From: Nemertoderma westbladi
Taxonomy: Eukaryota; Xenacoelomorpha; Nemertodermatida; Nemertodermatidae
Reading direction: 5' to 3'
Length of the DNA: 63,172 nucleotides
Assembly (NCBI GenBank): GCA_032718475.1
Contig: JAUCBJ010004192.1
Location: forward strand, 1 to 63,172
The notes below the pieces were generated by a model. The model saw only the letters and a list, made by a program, of their open reading frames with translations. It ran no database searches and was not told the origin of the DNA. The position numbers and the translations under genes were made by a program. Below are positions 32,945 through 44,484 of the stretch, one piece after another; positions within the stretch are counted from its first letter, which is position 1, and each line of letters opens with the position of its first letter.

Positions 32945-34137
32945 CAATAATTGGGACTTAGGTCATATAAACATTTGACATTAATTAATCACTTTGGTCT
33001 CTTTCGTAAACTTTTAGATAGGGGGATTCCTGTGTACATAATTAGGCTTCTTATTTTCTGGTATAGAGAGCAATACATGTACGTTAGGTGGGCGGGGCAT
33101 AAATCTGGTAAATTTTTGGTTACAAATGGTACGAAACAGGGTGGGGTCCTTTCCCCGATTCTAATCAATGTATATATGGACGGTTTAAGTAGGTCACTTA
33201 ATGAGACTGGGGTAGGGTGTCTATTAGGAGGTACAAGGGTGAATCATTTAGGATATGCCAACGACTTGTGTCTTTTATCGAATAGTTTATTTGGGTTACA
33301 ACGATTAATGAACGTAGCTGAACGATTTGCATTTTTAATTCTATATTATTTAATATGAAGAAAACAAAATGTTTATACTTCGTTCCCAGGAGCTCAGGTC
33401 ATTGTATTTTTGGTGATGTATATCTATATGGTATTAAAATTGATTTAGTTGAAAAATTCAATTATTTAGGGCATATAATTCATAGCAGTGCAGATGATGA
33501 TTTTTGACATAAAGAGGCAAACTCAGTGCCTGTACGCCAGAGGTAATCTATTAGCTAGGAAATTTGGTGCTTGTAGTAATAAAGTAAAGCTAACACTGTT
33601 TAGAGCATTCTGTTCAACAGTTTATTGTAATGCTTTATGGGCTAAACGAAATTATTCAGGAATTGTGCATAATAAACTCAGAATAGCGTATAACAATTGT
33701 TTTAGGTTACTTTTTCATATTCCGAGAGTAATAAACGGTGAACCAACTAGTATTAGCAGCGCATTCGGGCAATTTAATGTTAAAATGATGGTTCATATTA
33801 GATACATGTCAATTGTAAGTTTATTTAAAAGAGTTGATAAGACTGATAACAAACTATTGAGTACAATTACTAATGTATGCCGTCTGGACAGTACATCCAG
33901 AATAAGGGAAATGTGTGACCAAGACTTGGGTTTAAGATGTAATTTTGTATCATTTTTGGTCATATTTTTCGGTTATCTGTTTTGTTTTGTGTATTTTTAC
34001 TATATTGTTTTATAACCAACCTTATTGTGCTTTACGTTGTTAGCCTGACTGTGTATATTCTGTCTGTTTGTTTGTATATGTATTAGTACAGTATTTTTAT
34101 GGGCCAACTGGGCCTGAAATAAAGCCAATAATAATAA
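32945..34137 (+). pseudogene. LINE reverse transcriptase fragment with 3' tail
   Basis: The ORF at 32951-33358 holds RT motif B (NGTKQGGVLSPILINVYMDG) and a motif C box changed to YANDL, where active enzymes have ADD. After a frame change the ORF at 33488-34015 gives the C-terminal region (FRAFCSTVYCNALWA, FRLLFHIPR). GGGCCAACTGGGCCTGAAAT, AATAAA and an AATAATAAT tail at about 34100-34137 mark the LINE 3' end. Motif A is missing, so this is a 5'-truncated copy. The altered catalytic box and frameshift show it is dead. Confidence 0.8.
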
Positions 34138-35081
34138 ATGTCAAGACAAACTGCCACCAAAATATCATAGAGATCTGAGTGGGAACTTTCTTGGATTTTC
34201 TAATAATTTTCTTATTTCAACTTATCCACGTTTTAGCTTTTTTAGCAACATTATCATTTTTCATCTGTTGGACTACAAGTGGTACAAATGAGTGCGAAAT
34301 ATGAAAAAAATATATTATATCATAAGTATATATTATACCTATCAGAGGGACGCTGAAAATTACTCCCGCGAGGAATCTTCGTCCAGAGCAACCTTCGCCC
34401 TTAAAATGAGTGTTAACAACCTCGTTTATTGTTTTGGTTAGAAAAATTGTAACCTATCGTGTCTGTAACCTGCTTCTTTCCTCCAATCGGCCTAAGGTTG
34501 GACACGGGCGAATATTTCCTGCCTATCGGAACCTAACCCTATCGGATGATATCTGGATTCTGCCACCTCAAGGTACCTCTGGTACCAGAGTGGGTGTGCA
34601 CTGATGGCCAGTTGCTTTGGGAATATCGTTCAGTTTCTGCTTAGGTCGTTCAGTCTCTGCCTGGGCTGTTAAAAGTAAGACAGATAGATGCCTCAAGTTA
34701 CAATGCAATGCCGGGTGATATCATCCTAGGGCCAGAACGATCTAGGATTAACTCCCTATCCACCCAGGCTAGTGGGAGCCTGTCCCGGTGTCAGTCAGCC
34801 AAACGACAGTGGACTGGAGCGAGATTTGACTACTGCCAGGTGCAAGGGATGGGCTACGTTGAGTCCTAGTGTTCCTACATGGAATAACACAGCCCCATCA
34901 TGCATATGCGTTTCATTACTGCGCACCATTATTAGTATTCTTTGAAATAAATGTAGACAAATCGATAATATCTAATTATTTATTTATTATATAAAATAAT
35001 ATATAACACAATTATAAAATGAACAGTCAGCGAGAAGTTCTTACTCCATATTTAATAAATTATCATATGATAATATTTTAG
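34138..35081. other. intron with dispersed repeats
   Basis: The segment 34366-34500 is an inverted copy of the repeat at 9596-9790. The GC-richer part (34590-34880), with CCGGGTGATATCATCCTAGG and nearby sequence, looks like another repeat but I could not name it. No exon is recognised before the acceptor at 35080. Confidence 0.45.
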
Positions 35082-35735
35082 ATAAATGTAATTATGATAC
35101 ATGGTGGACACTGAATGATAAGGACCATGGAGACGATAAACATGGGATGATGGATGGAAGAATTCATGGAGATATTGGATATGTGCCTGGTCCGGGAGGG
35201 GTTGAAAACCAGGGTATGGATGTTAGACATGGTTATGTATCGATTGATCATCGGTCTGGCGAGTTGACATCGGAGACGTTTACAATGGTTATGTTTGTAA
35301 AGAGGGGTGGTGGAGGACATGGGCCGATTTATGAATTCGGAACATTTTCAGCAGTTGGTTCTCATTTCTGGAGTCACAGGGCAATCACGTCATTGTGGTA
35401 TAATCCTATGGTTACTGGTGTTGCAGGGCAAGAAGTTACAAATGCTGTGGTTCTAAATGAATGGCATATGGTTGCTGTTGGAAGAAGTCAAGACAATCGG
35501 CAGCAGTTTATTTACAGTCGGCGTGTTGGAAGTAATTTCCATATCAGAAGGGAGGTTGAAACAAAGAATACTGAAAGATGTCCAGTGGATTTGACTGGTG
35601 AACTTACCTTAGGAAAACGTCTTCATGGTGGCCATGTATATCCTGGGTTTATTGCTCATACTAGGTATTACAGCTGCTACTTATCAGTACATGAGCTGGA
35701 AGCTAATTATAAGGAACTTCATTCGTCAACTAAAA
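35082..35735 (+). CDS. laminin-G/ConA-like domain exon B
   Basis: This 218-codon phase 1-1 exon has acceptor AG at 35080-35081 and donor GTGAGT at 35736. It starts DKCNYDTWWTLND and contains YVPGPGGVEN, LTSETFTMVMFVKRGGGG, SAVGSHFWSHRAITSLWYNP, WHMVAVGRSQ, NTERCPVDLTGELTLGKR and YSCYLS. The fold assignment is as for exon A. It groups with A, E and F by the TERCPVDLTGELTLGKRL segment, which is nearly identical in all four. Single-exon domain boundaries in a uniform phase allow it to be skipped or duplicated without frame damage. Translation past the donor meets a stop after about 15 codons. Confidence 0.9.
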
Positions 35736-36099
35736 GTGAGTTAGGAACGATATGTTATTTAAAGTCAAATTTGTAACTGTAAACTGTATACTTTTAACTT
35801 TTATAGGATATAATCGGGATACCCCCTCACACCCCCCCCCCCCCCCCCCCCTCAATCTTTTGGTTAAGCCTGTCAACTAGCGATTTTCCAATTAAATCTG
35901 AAAATAACTTAGGATATTCAGTAAATGTAAATTTTGCATTTTGATGACATATTATCATGATATGATACATATGACATCCTGATGACATGAAAATTCAGCA
36001 AAGTACCTCTATATGCATGCTCAAATAGAATAATAAAAGGCTTAGCGAAATGACGAATTTAGATTGTTGAAAAATTAAAATATCAAATTACAATTTTAG
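35736..36099. other. short intron with poly-C tract
   Basis: This 364 bp intron contains a C run of about 20 bases near 35831-35851. Nothing else is seen. Confidence 0.7.
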
Positions 36100-36762
36100 G
36101 TAAATGTGCTTATGATTCATGGTGGACAATGGATGATGCAGATGGTAATAATGATTTTCATGGAAGTAATAATGGAGAGATACATGGTAATGTGAAATAT
36201 GGTCCAGGGCCAGGAGGTGTTGAAAACAAGGCAATGTATGTTCAAAATGGGTGGGTACAGATACCACATTTTGAAGCATTAACATCGAAGACATTCACAA
36301 TGGTGATGTTTGTGAAGAGGGGAGGTGGGACACATGGACCGATATATGAGATAGGAACCAGTTCAGCTGTTGGTTCACATTTCTGGAGTCACAGGGCAAT
36401 CACATCATTGTGGTATAATCCTATGGTTAATGGTGTTGCACCACAAGAAGTTACCAATGCTATTGTTCTAGATGAATGGCATATGGTTGCTATTGGAAGA
36501 AGTGAGGTAAATAGTCAACAATTCATTTACAGTCGGCGAGTCGGTAGTAATGATGATATCAGGGCTCGAAGAGAAGTCGATACAGAGAACACAGCTAAAT
36601 GCCCAGTGGATATGACAGGCGATTTTACCTTGGGAAAACGTCTTCATGGTGGACATGCATACCCCGGGTATATTGCTCATGCTCGATACTATAGCTGCTA
36701 CTTATCAAAAGAAGAATTGGATGAAACTTATGGAGCACTAATGCAACATACATCACAATCTG
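36100..36762 (+). CDS. laminin-G/ConA-like domain exon C
   Basis: This 221-codon phase 1-1 exon has acceptor ATTTTAG and donor GTTAGT at 36763. It starts GKCAYDSWWTMDDADG and has YGPGPGGVENKAM, LTSKTFTMVMFVKRGGGT, SHFWSHRAITSLWYNP, GVAPQEV and a two-residue insertion at DDIRARREVDTENTAKCPVD. This sub-type (GVAPQ, IRARREVD) is shared only with exon G at 44485. The two differ at about six residues in 212, so they are recent duplicates or have been homogenised. The role is as for the other laminin-G-like exons: extracellular ligand binding, ligand unknown. Confidence 0.9.
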
Positions 36763-37334
36763 GTTAGTTTAATAAATCAACACCAATACAATAATTTCTG
36801 ATACTGAATGGATGTGACATGTTAATGTAGTATCTTAATCACTCAACACTTTCTCCCAAGCACAAAACCTGATATTTTTCAGCATTCTTTTTTTGTTGGT
36901 ACTTGAATGGCATCACAATTATTATTTGTTGTCATTTCCAAAATTAGATAAACGTAATCCAAGGTCAATAATGACCACAAACAGGGAGTAGATCACAATC
37001 ATTATGCTTCTGCATAATATCTCCAGCAAGTTGTAGAAAAACAGAGAAAATTCTGATGACAAACTCAAATGTTTATTAATAGCTATATCTCCTATTACAA
37101 TCATAAGTAAGTTGAGGCTTTCTAATTGAGTTTCTCTACCTATACCCTGAGCTAACTATAACATGAATCATATTTACGAATAAATACAACCAGAAACTAT
37201 GATTTAATATTATTCACATTGTATTTGGCCATTATTGAATGCGATTTTTTTGTTGATTTTTTTAAGTAATGCTGACTTTTGTCAGCCACAGCTTATGCCA
37301 TTAACTTGCACAATAATGGACATCTTTAATTCAG
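36763..37334. other. intron, nothing recognised
   Basis: The first ~55 bases after the donor are similar to those after exon G (45148-45202), so the duplication reaches into the intron. The rest is AT-rich without recognisable features. Confidence 0.5.
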
Positions 37335-38015
37335 ATAAATGTGATTATGACTCATGGTGGACTTTGAACGCAAATGTTGGTGGTATTGACATGCAAGGAG
37401 ACCTAATTGGAATCATTAATGGAGCTGTGCGCTATGGTCCTGGGCCAGGAGGTATTGAAAACCACGCAATCGGTACTGCTCATGGGTATTTATCGATCGC
37501 ACATGGTCCTGATCAATTAACCTCGGAGACTTTCACAATGGCGATTTTTGTAAAGAGGGGGGGCGGAGGCCATGGGCCGATATATGAATATGGAACCGGC
37601 CAAGAGAGGGGATCTCATTTCTGGAGTCACCCTGCTATCACATCCTTATGGTACAATCCTGTGGTTGCTGGTGTTGCAGGACAACAAGTTAATAATGCCA
37701 TTACGCTTGATGAATGGCATCTTGTGGCAATAGGAAGGAGTTCGGTTAATTTGCAACAGTTTATTTATAGTCGGCGTGTTGGCAGTCTGAATCACATTAG
37801 AAGAGAAGTGGAAACAATTAACACAGTACGAAATCCAGTAGATATCTATGGAGATCTTAATTTGGGGAGATATGTTGAAGGTGGGAACATCTTCCCAGGG
37901 TACATAGCCCATGCGCGGTACTACAGCTGCTATTTATCAGTGGAAGAAATGGATAAAATGTATGAAGATATCATAGAGAATGTGATTAACACAGAAAAAC
38001 GGCAAATTTACAGAG
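37335..38015 (+). CDS. laminin-G/ConA-like domain exon D
   Basis: This 227-codon phase 1-1 exon has acceptor AATTCAG at 37334 and donor GTGAGT at 38016. It starts DKCDYDSWWTLNANVGGID and carries LTSETFTMAIFVKRGGGG, GQERGSHFWSHPAITSLWYN, ITLDEWHLVAIGRSSVNLQQ and LGRYVEGGNIFPGYIAHARY. It lacks the RCPVD cysteine present in most copies (RNPVD here). The sub-type pairs with exon H at 54529: from about residue 33 onward they are almost identical, whereas the first ~30 residues differ strongly. An ATG upstream of the acceptor in the same frame is not taken as a start because the acceptor aligns with all other copies. Confidence 0.9.
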
Positions 38016-39786
38016 GTGAGTTTATCTATTATCAATTAATCAAATTAATTACATCATATTTCAGGCTGGATCGAGTGGAAATATGAAGCAATAGATTAAA
38101 AATACATTGAATTGCAATTATTTAATTTTCAAGTCGGCGTGAAATACGCCGTGAAATAAGTAAACTCAATGATGGGCTATGGGGTGCTATATATCACAGC
38201 GTGAAATATAGTATCGGTATTCTTTCAGTATGATCGTACTTGATTCTACCGTCACACAGAGGTAGGCCAGGTCAGGTATTCTAGGTCATTTATCAAGAAA
38301 ACTTGCAGCGTAAAGGAGTTGTCACCTGTGGCTGCATAGACCCTCTTACTAAGGGCAAATCTGGTCCTGTAAATAGGACCTCGTTATATATATTGCCGCA
38401 TTCGTGACATCTTTCCTCTTTACTGTTGCAACAATAAAGCGGTCTGGCAAATGCGGACAGGTAACTGAAGTGCGTGCATGAAGAGTTCTTTTGTGGTCAT
38501 ACAAGAATCAGCACAAAGTACTTTTTTCTCCTTCAAATAATTCCATTCCATATATAGAGCCAGCAGTTGCTTGGTTAATTTAATAATTAAACTATGATTT
38601 CTTTAATTTCATTACATAAGGAATACTAGAATACTAGGAGATATATGCAGTTATTTCTAATTCGAGTATATACTATTATAAGGAAAATTACGGTAAAAAA
38701 TTTAAACATTGGGTTATATATTTATTAGATAGATTTTAAAGGATATTTTGAATTTAATAAATCAGACATTTAGGCTTAGGTAGAGTAAAATAACCTGCAA
38801 TAAGCTAAATCATAAAATTTTGATATATCACTGACCGAATCCCGAATGGACAATCTGAATGAACTGAAACAAAAACAAAATATGTAAAAGTAAGCCTTGT
38901 AAAACATTTATTGTATTTAAAAAAAAGTCTTTAAAATTCTTTGTTTTCAAATGTCCATTTAAATTCTCGACTAGACAAAGTGCGTCAAGTGTTTCATTAA
39001 TTCAATAAGTGTTTTAAGTGCTAAGTATCTCGTGAACTGCATAATAAATTTATCATTGAATCACAAGTAATGGTTGAGATTTGTAAAATATAAAACTACG
39101 CAACAACCGCAATAATTATTGAACCATTTATTTGTCCATTGCCACTGTGGTACTACTATAATCGGCCTGCCACAATTCAGCTACACATTGAGATGCTATG
39201 CTTGGTTAACAAAAAATTTTGCTCCGCCACCATGTAATCCATAATTGGCATGCTGCAATGTAGTTTGCATTAAGAATGTTATGAAAGTTATTCGGCGCAA
39301 TTGCACTGCAACAACTCCCTATCCCCCATCACATTTGCGATATTATCCACATTTTCAAAGCCAGCTTAGTAACTAAAATGTTATTTAGTATGTGTACATG
39401 TACATTTTCTCGAAGGTACATACATACCTTTATCTGGTTCTATCAATATATTTTCTTGATACCAAACGCGTACCTTCCTACATCTGTTTTCGATTGACGA
39501 TGCCAATCACATTTTGTTATATGAAACACTTGTGTATTTAATGCTTAAACAGTTAACAGGAAAGTGTTTTCAATGTGCCTCAGATCTAGAAGAGTTAAAT
39601 TCACCAGCTGCCAACAACTGCACCTGATCTGAAATATGCATCCGAAGGAATATTGTAATGAAATAAAATATGTACTATGAAATATTTACTTATGGACTTG
39701 TAGTGAGGCAGCGACTAATATTTAATTAAATAATAGTCATATAACTTCTCTACTATTAACACACTTATTGATATATTTTATTCCAG
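38016..39786. other. 1.8 kb intron, no gene recognised
   Basis: The sequence is AT-rich. A GC-richer patch at 38230-38480 may be an old repeat. I found no splice-bounded exon. Confidence 0.45.
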
Positions 39787-40444
39787 ATCAATGTAGTTAT
39801 AATACATGGTGGAAATTGAATGATGCCAATCAAGGTATTGATGAACTTGGAAATATTAATGGCAGAATAATTGATGATATTAGATACGGCCCAGGGCCAG
39901 GAGGTATTGAATCTCAGTCAATAGGTACTCTTTTTGGTTATATCAAGATTCCCCATGAGCCCCATGAACTAACCTCTAAAACATTCACAATGTTACTATT
40001 TGTGAAGAAAGGTGGAGGATTACATGGGCCTATATATGAATTTGGAACAAGTTCAGCGGTTGGTTCACATTTCTGGAACTACAGAGCAAGCACATCTTTG
40101 TGGTATAATCCCATGGTTGCTGGTGTTGCAGGACAAGAGGTTACTAGTGCTGTTGTTCTAGATGAATGGTATATGGTTGCAATCGCAAGAAGTGAGGTAA
40201 ATAGTCAACAATTCATTTATAGTCGTCATGTTGGTAGTAACTTCCATATCCGAAGGGAGGTTGAAACAAAGAATACTGAACGATGTCCAGTGGATTTGAC
40301 TGGTGAACTTACCTTAGGAAAACGTCTTCGAGGTGGACATGTTTATCCTGGGTATATTGCTCATACTACGGTATTACAGCTGCTACCTGTCAGTAGAAGA
40401 GCTTGATAATACTTATGATGAATTATTACATGGTGTAAAAAAAG
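39787..40444 (+). CDS. laminin-G/ConA-like domain exon E, one-base insertion near end
   Basis: The exon has acceptor TTCCAG and donor GTTAGT at 40445. It starts DQCSYNTWWKLND and follows the family closely (LTSKTFTMLLFVKKGGG, GSHFWNYRASTSLWYNP, NTERCPVDLTGELTLGKRLR). Its length is 658 bp, one more than a multiple of three. At about 40367-40372, after YIAHT, one extra base relative to the sister exons shifts the frame, and a stop follows at about 40405. Beyond the extra base the familiar YYSCYLS region resumes in another frame. Either this exon is inactivated, gives a truncated terminal form, or the assembly has a one-base error. Confidence 0.8.
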
Positions 40445-41039
40445 GTTAGTTTCATTGATGTTCTATATTCTTATATTCTATATTGCAGTACCCGAGTCTG
40501 GGAACAGTAACGGAAAAATGTGCAGAGAAATGCAAGTATAATAGGAATGGTACCATTTTGTCTGAAAATAAAAAAAACTGCCATTCAATTTAGGTTGCGC
40601 AAAAAATGAATATTTTGTCAAACCATTTAAAAATCTATGAGTTTCCCTATATATCTTAATTATAGTTATAGTTAATTTTCAACATCAATAATGAGAACAC
40701 TATCACGAAAAGCAAAGAAATAAGATGTTGTATAAGTTATGCATTGTATTTCTATCATCTCGGTATTCTGTTTTCATCGAACATCTGTTAGATTTTATAT
40801 CCAATCAGATCATATGAAACTGGTTGAAGGACTGAAACTGATGGAATAATCTCCTCGTATTTGGAACACGGAAAATATCTGTGTCCCATATTACTGCATA
40901 ATAATAATAGTTTACCCAATGCAAACTGTGACATTTTATAATATTTTATTAAATAATAGTTTATTAAGATATTGTGTTGTGGCCCGCTAGTCTTCTTAAT
41001 AAATGAACATGTAGGTTGTAAGTCAGTTATACATTTCAG
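40445..41039. other. intron, nothing recognised
   Basis: AT-rich, with no exon or named repeat visible. Confidence 0.5.
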
Positions 41040-41697
41040 ATATATGCAATTATGACTCATGGTGGACACTAAATGAAATCGACCTTGGTGATGATAAACT
41101 TGGAAATAATAATGGAAGAATAAATGGAAATGTTAGATATGTGCCCGGTCCAGGAGGAATTGAAAACCAGGGTATGGATGTTAGACATGGATATGTATTG
41201 ATTGATCATGGGTCGGGCGAGTTGACATCAGAGACTTTTACAATGGTTATGTTTGTAAAAAGGGGTGGTGGAGGACATGGACCGATTTATGAATTTGGAA
41301 CAAGGTCAGCGGTTGGTTCTCATTTCTGGAGCTCACAGATGCAAGCACCTCTTTGTGGTATAATCCCATGGTTAGCTGGTGTTGCAGGACAACAGGTTAC
41401 TAGTGCTGTTGTTCTAGATGAATGGCATATGGTTGCTGTCGCAAGAAGTCAGGTACAATCGGCAGCAGTTCATTTACAGTCGGCGTGTTGGTAGTAACTT
41501 CCATATCCGAAGGGAGGTTGAAACAAAGAATACTGAACGATGTCCAGTGGATTTGACTGGTGAACTTACCTTAGGAAAACGTCTTCGAGGTGGACATGTT
41601 TATCCTGGGTATATTGCTCATACTAGGTATTACAGCTGCTACTTATCTTTAGATGAGTTAGAATCAAGTTATGAGGAACTTCATTCATCAACAAAAA
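41040..41697 (+). CDS. laminin-G/ConA-like domain exon F, multiple one-base insertions
   Basis: The exon has acceptor ACATTTCAG and donor GTAAGT. It starts DICNYDSWWTLNE and reads normally through RSAVGSHFW. Between about 41331 and 41374 three extra bases relative to exon E scramble some 15 residues before the frame recovers at GVAGQQV. A fourth extra base near 41453 shifts the frame again before RQQFIYSRRVG, and the rest (NTERCPVDLTGELTLGKRLR to YYSCYLSLDELE) is intact in the new frame. Total length is 658 bp. Four one-base gains in ~120 bp look like sequencing or assembly error or a young pseudo-exon. The coding match outside them is excellent. Confidence 0.75.
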
Positions 41698-42930
41698 GTA
41701 AGTTTATAGAATATTGTATTATTTCACCTAATAATGTCAAAATATCACTTCCAAAGCATCACAAATAATAAAATATGGAAGAAGGTTAAAACAGTCAGAC
41801 ATCCTTGTAAAATTTAACCTATAGTTTAGTAGGTACTTTTAGATCGCTGCAAAGAATCAACTCTAAAGAATTAAAATGGGCCTAAATAATTAAAAAAGTA
41901 TTATAAGCCCTAAACAACGAAATGGGAGAAGGATTTCATTTTCGCCCCCTAACGGTAGACCTGAGAACTGCAGACTGGTAGGTATCCTTCCTATATCTGC
42001 AACCTAATGGTGTACCGGTAGTAAACATCTGCTAAGTATTAGCTTAAAAGCATTATAAATAACGAAATGGGAGAATCTTTTTAACTTTCAGACATTTTGC
42101 CCCCTAATGGCAGACTGGGGAACTGCAGACTGGTAAGCGTCATCGCCAAACACACAGCCTATGGTCAGGTGAATATCTGCAAAGTGTCAGTTAGAACAGA
42201 TTGAGTCTGATGGTGCAACTGTTACAAGTTCCCACCAGCTAACATAGTTTGGCCGAACCCGGGACCCCCCAGGTTTTAGACAGTCCCGATTCTAAGGTCC
42301 CTGGCTACTCTGTCCATAATAGCCTCTGGGCTCGAAAAATAAACATAAACCGAAAATCGCCATTCAATTGCTAATTCAAATGTCAAAAATTCAAATTTCT
42401 AATTTTAAATGCAATTCAATGGATTTGCCCAAACTGCTAACTAGTTTAGTTGCTTGCTACTAAATTATACATACTAAATATTAAATATTATACAAACTAA
42501 ATTATACATACTATATTACTATAATATATATATATAAATACTATATTACTTACTAAGTTTTACTGTGTTAATACGGCAAACAAGCACAGTAAGCAATCAT
42601 AAACTGTGCGTTTGTAATGTATTTCCCCGTCAGCTGATAGCTCTCCTCAGTGAATCCTATGGGAATATCTAAACAATAAATAAAATAATAATAATAATTG
42701 TGGCGGAGTATTTAATTTTAATTAATGGGACATTGACCCCTTTACGCAATGACATAGCATACATACTACACAATATTATACTATTATATACAATACATAG
42801 ACGTACACCCAGGACTGACAAGGAGTAGCCATATAATGATAGTATGAATTAACGGCCTACAGTATTATTTACATTTATTACAGTATATACTACAACATCG
42901 AAACATTATATATGATGATATTTTAAATAA
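41698..42930. other. intron with dispersed repeat fragments
   Basis: Around 42285-42345 is another copy of the GATTCTAAGGTCCCTGG repeat seen near 29038-29145. There are also two related ~100 bp segments (about 41930-42010 and 42060-42140) sharing ACGAAATGGGAGAA and GAACTGCAGACTGGTA. AT-rich simple sequence fills 42470-42560. Confidence 0.5.
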
Positions 42931-42934
42931 CTAA

Positions 42935-44460
42935 ATGTACAAACAATGTGGGGTGAGTAAAGTAATTGAACGCACTTTATTTTGTTATAGTAATAGTTTT
43001 TACTTCCCCTTTCCCTTTTACCACTCTCTTAACCACCCCAGATCCTGGTCCCATCACCGAAACCGAGACCTCGCCAAGACCTCCGACCCCCACGGAGGCA
43101 GAGCGAACATGACCGAAGTAGTGCAAACTGCATGCAGTCTCCGCCGGATGGCACCCAAGACACAGGCGTATCCGCGGTTTCGCATAGACTCTCGCCTTGC
43201 AACCAGTTCTTTTGTGAGGTGTGTGATGAGGATTTTGGCCTCGGCACACCAGACACCATCTGTGGTTCCCACCAGTGGTGTGAAGGCCATCCGTCGATCT
43301 TCACACACTGGCTGGTAGTGTGCCTTCTTTTGGCGCGCCCTCTGCTCGAGGAGGGATTCTGTCGACCATTTGGTTTGAATGTAGGAGGTAGCGTCAGGGT
43401 TAATAACCACAATGTCGAACGACGCTATCTGCTGATTGGACCAAACCCCCCGACCGACCAGGTCTGCACGGACCCCACCCACCACTCGACCCTCCGCGTC
43501 CAGATGACCGCGAGAGAGAGTAACCTCACGCTCCACACTGGATGCACCAAAGGCTGAAGCCAATAGTTCACCATAGACCTCCATCAGCTCGTCATGGCGC
43601 TTGATGATGAGGCCTCCTGACTTGCAGCTGAGGGCATGCGTAGTAGTGAAGTGGCCACCGCAGCCCTCGCATTTGGTGGGGAGACCTGGTGGAACCAAAC
43701 CATAGCGAAGGGCGAGACTATCTCGGAACTCGTCGGGGCTTAAGTCTGTGTGGTCCACGGCCGATGGTTGGGCTGTGAGCCAGCCACCAGTGATATTCGC
43801 AATGGCCCGTTCTACAGTTCGACGGCGACTGGGTGGGAGGGAGGCCACTGAATCCTCCATTTTGGACTTGTAGTCCGCGTCCTGGGCACTGCGGCTCGCC
43901 TTTAGGGTGTTTCCCAACTTGGCATTGTGGTCTGCCACGAGAAGGGGTTCACCCGAACAGATTGACTTGATGACTACCGATGTCCCGTTTGTGGAGGTAG
44001 CCCGTGCGGATGTCTTACGAGTGAGTGGGTCCCTCAGTCCTATCCCTCCATGGCGTGTGGGAAGGAGGACGATTCCTCATCAACCGTATCCAGAGGGAAG
44101 CCAAACAGTGCTGGGATGAATTTCTTGGCCAGTGCTGTGCGGATCGGGGCGATAACAACATCCTCGGTTGGTGACACCCAGAGGAGGTAGTCCCACTCTG
44201 CCTGTATGCAGCGTGAGACGCCTGTGTGGGCAGCCTGGGGATATTCTTTGGCAATTTCGGCGATGGTTTCGATGCTGCTGACCCAGCCGGCCACCTTCTC
44301 AGCTAAGAATTTGGCGCGAGCAACCTCCGAACCAATGTATCCGCCAAGGAAGCGGTGCCCAGACACGATCTGGACTCCGTGTGGACCAAACAACGCTTGG
44401 GTCTGATTCTCGAGCCCCGGCTTGACTATGAGAAAGTAGGTCTTATTCTGGCTTCAGGAT
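42935..44460 (-). mobile_element. 5'-truncated LINE with restriction-like endonuclease
   Basis: This LINE copy runs on the minus strand. Its open region starts abruptly at about 44460 in the late reverse transcriptase/thumb region and ends at a stop at 43054. The 3' UTR is probably 43053 to about 42935. The 5' truncation point lies only ~25 bp from exon G, whose acceptor tract TTCTTTTAG directly follows. 5' truncation is the usual outcome of target-primed reverse transcription. The element belongs to the RLE-type LINEs (R2/R4/NeSL/CRE side), inferred from CCHC plus PD-(D/E)XK motifs. Confidence 0.75.
43054..44460 (-). pseudogene. RLE-type LINE ORF, C-terminal part, one frameshift
   Basis: On the minus strand 44460-44040 gives the thumb region (GHRFLGGYIGSEVARAKFL, YPQAAHTGVSRCIQAEWDY, KKFIPALFG). 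A single frame change near 44055 then leads into a long frame (to 43054) with HGGIGLRDP, LVADHNAKLG, a CCHC motif CEGCGGHFTTTHALSC and a restriction-like endonuclease core (GVRADLVGRGVW then ASFDIVVINP). In active elements the CCHC/RLE region recognises and nicks the insertion site. The palm of the RT is missing, and the frameshift makes this copy inactive. A shorter relic of the family is at 9340-9560. Confidence 0.8.
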
Positions 44461-44484
44461 GTGATTGATACATTGTTCTTTTAG

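Noticed and set aside
37235-37334. ATG at 37235 as the start of a laminin-G-like gene
   Set aside because: The homologous part begins exactly after the acceptor at 37333-37334 as in all sister exons; the upstream codons have no counterpart.
43132-43557. Plus-strand ORFs across 42935-44406
   Set aside because: They are shadows of the minus-strand LINE reading frame, which has the recognisable CCHC and endonuclease motifs.
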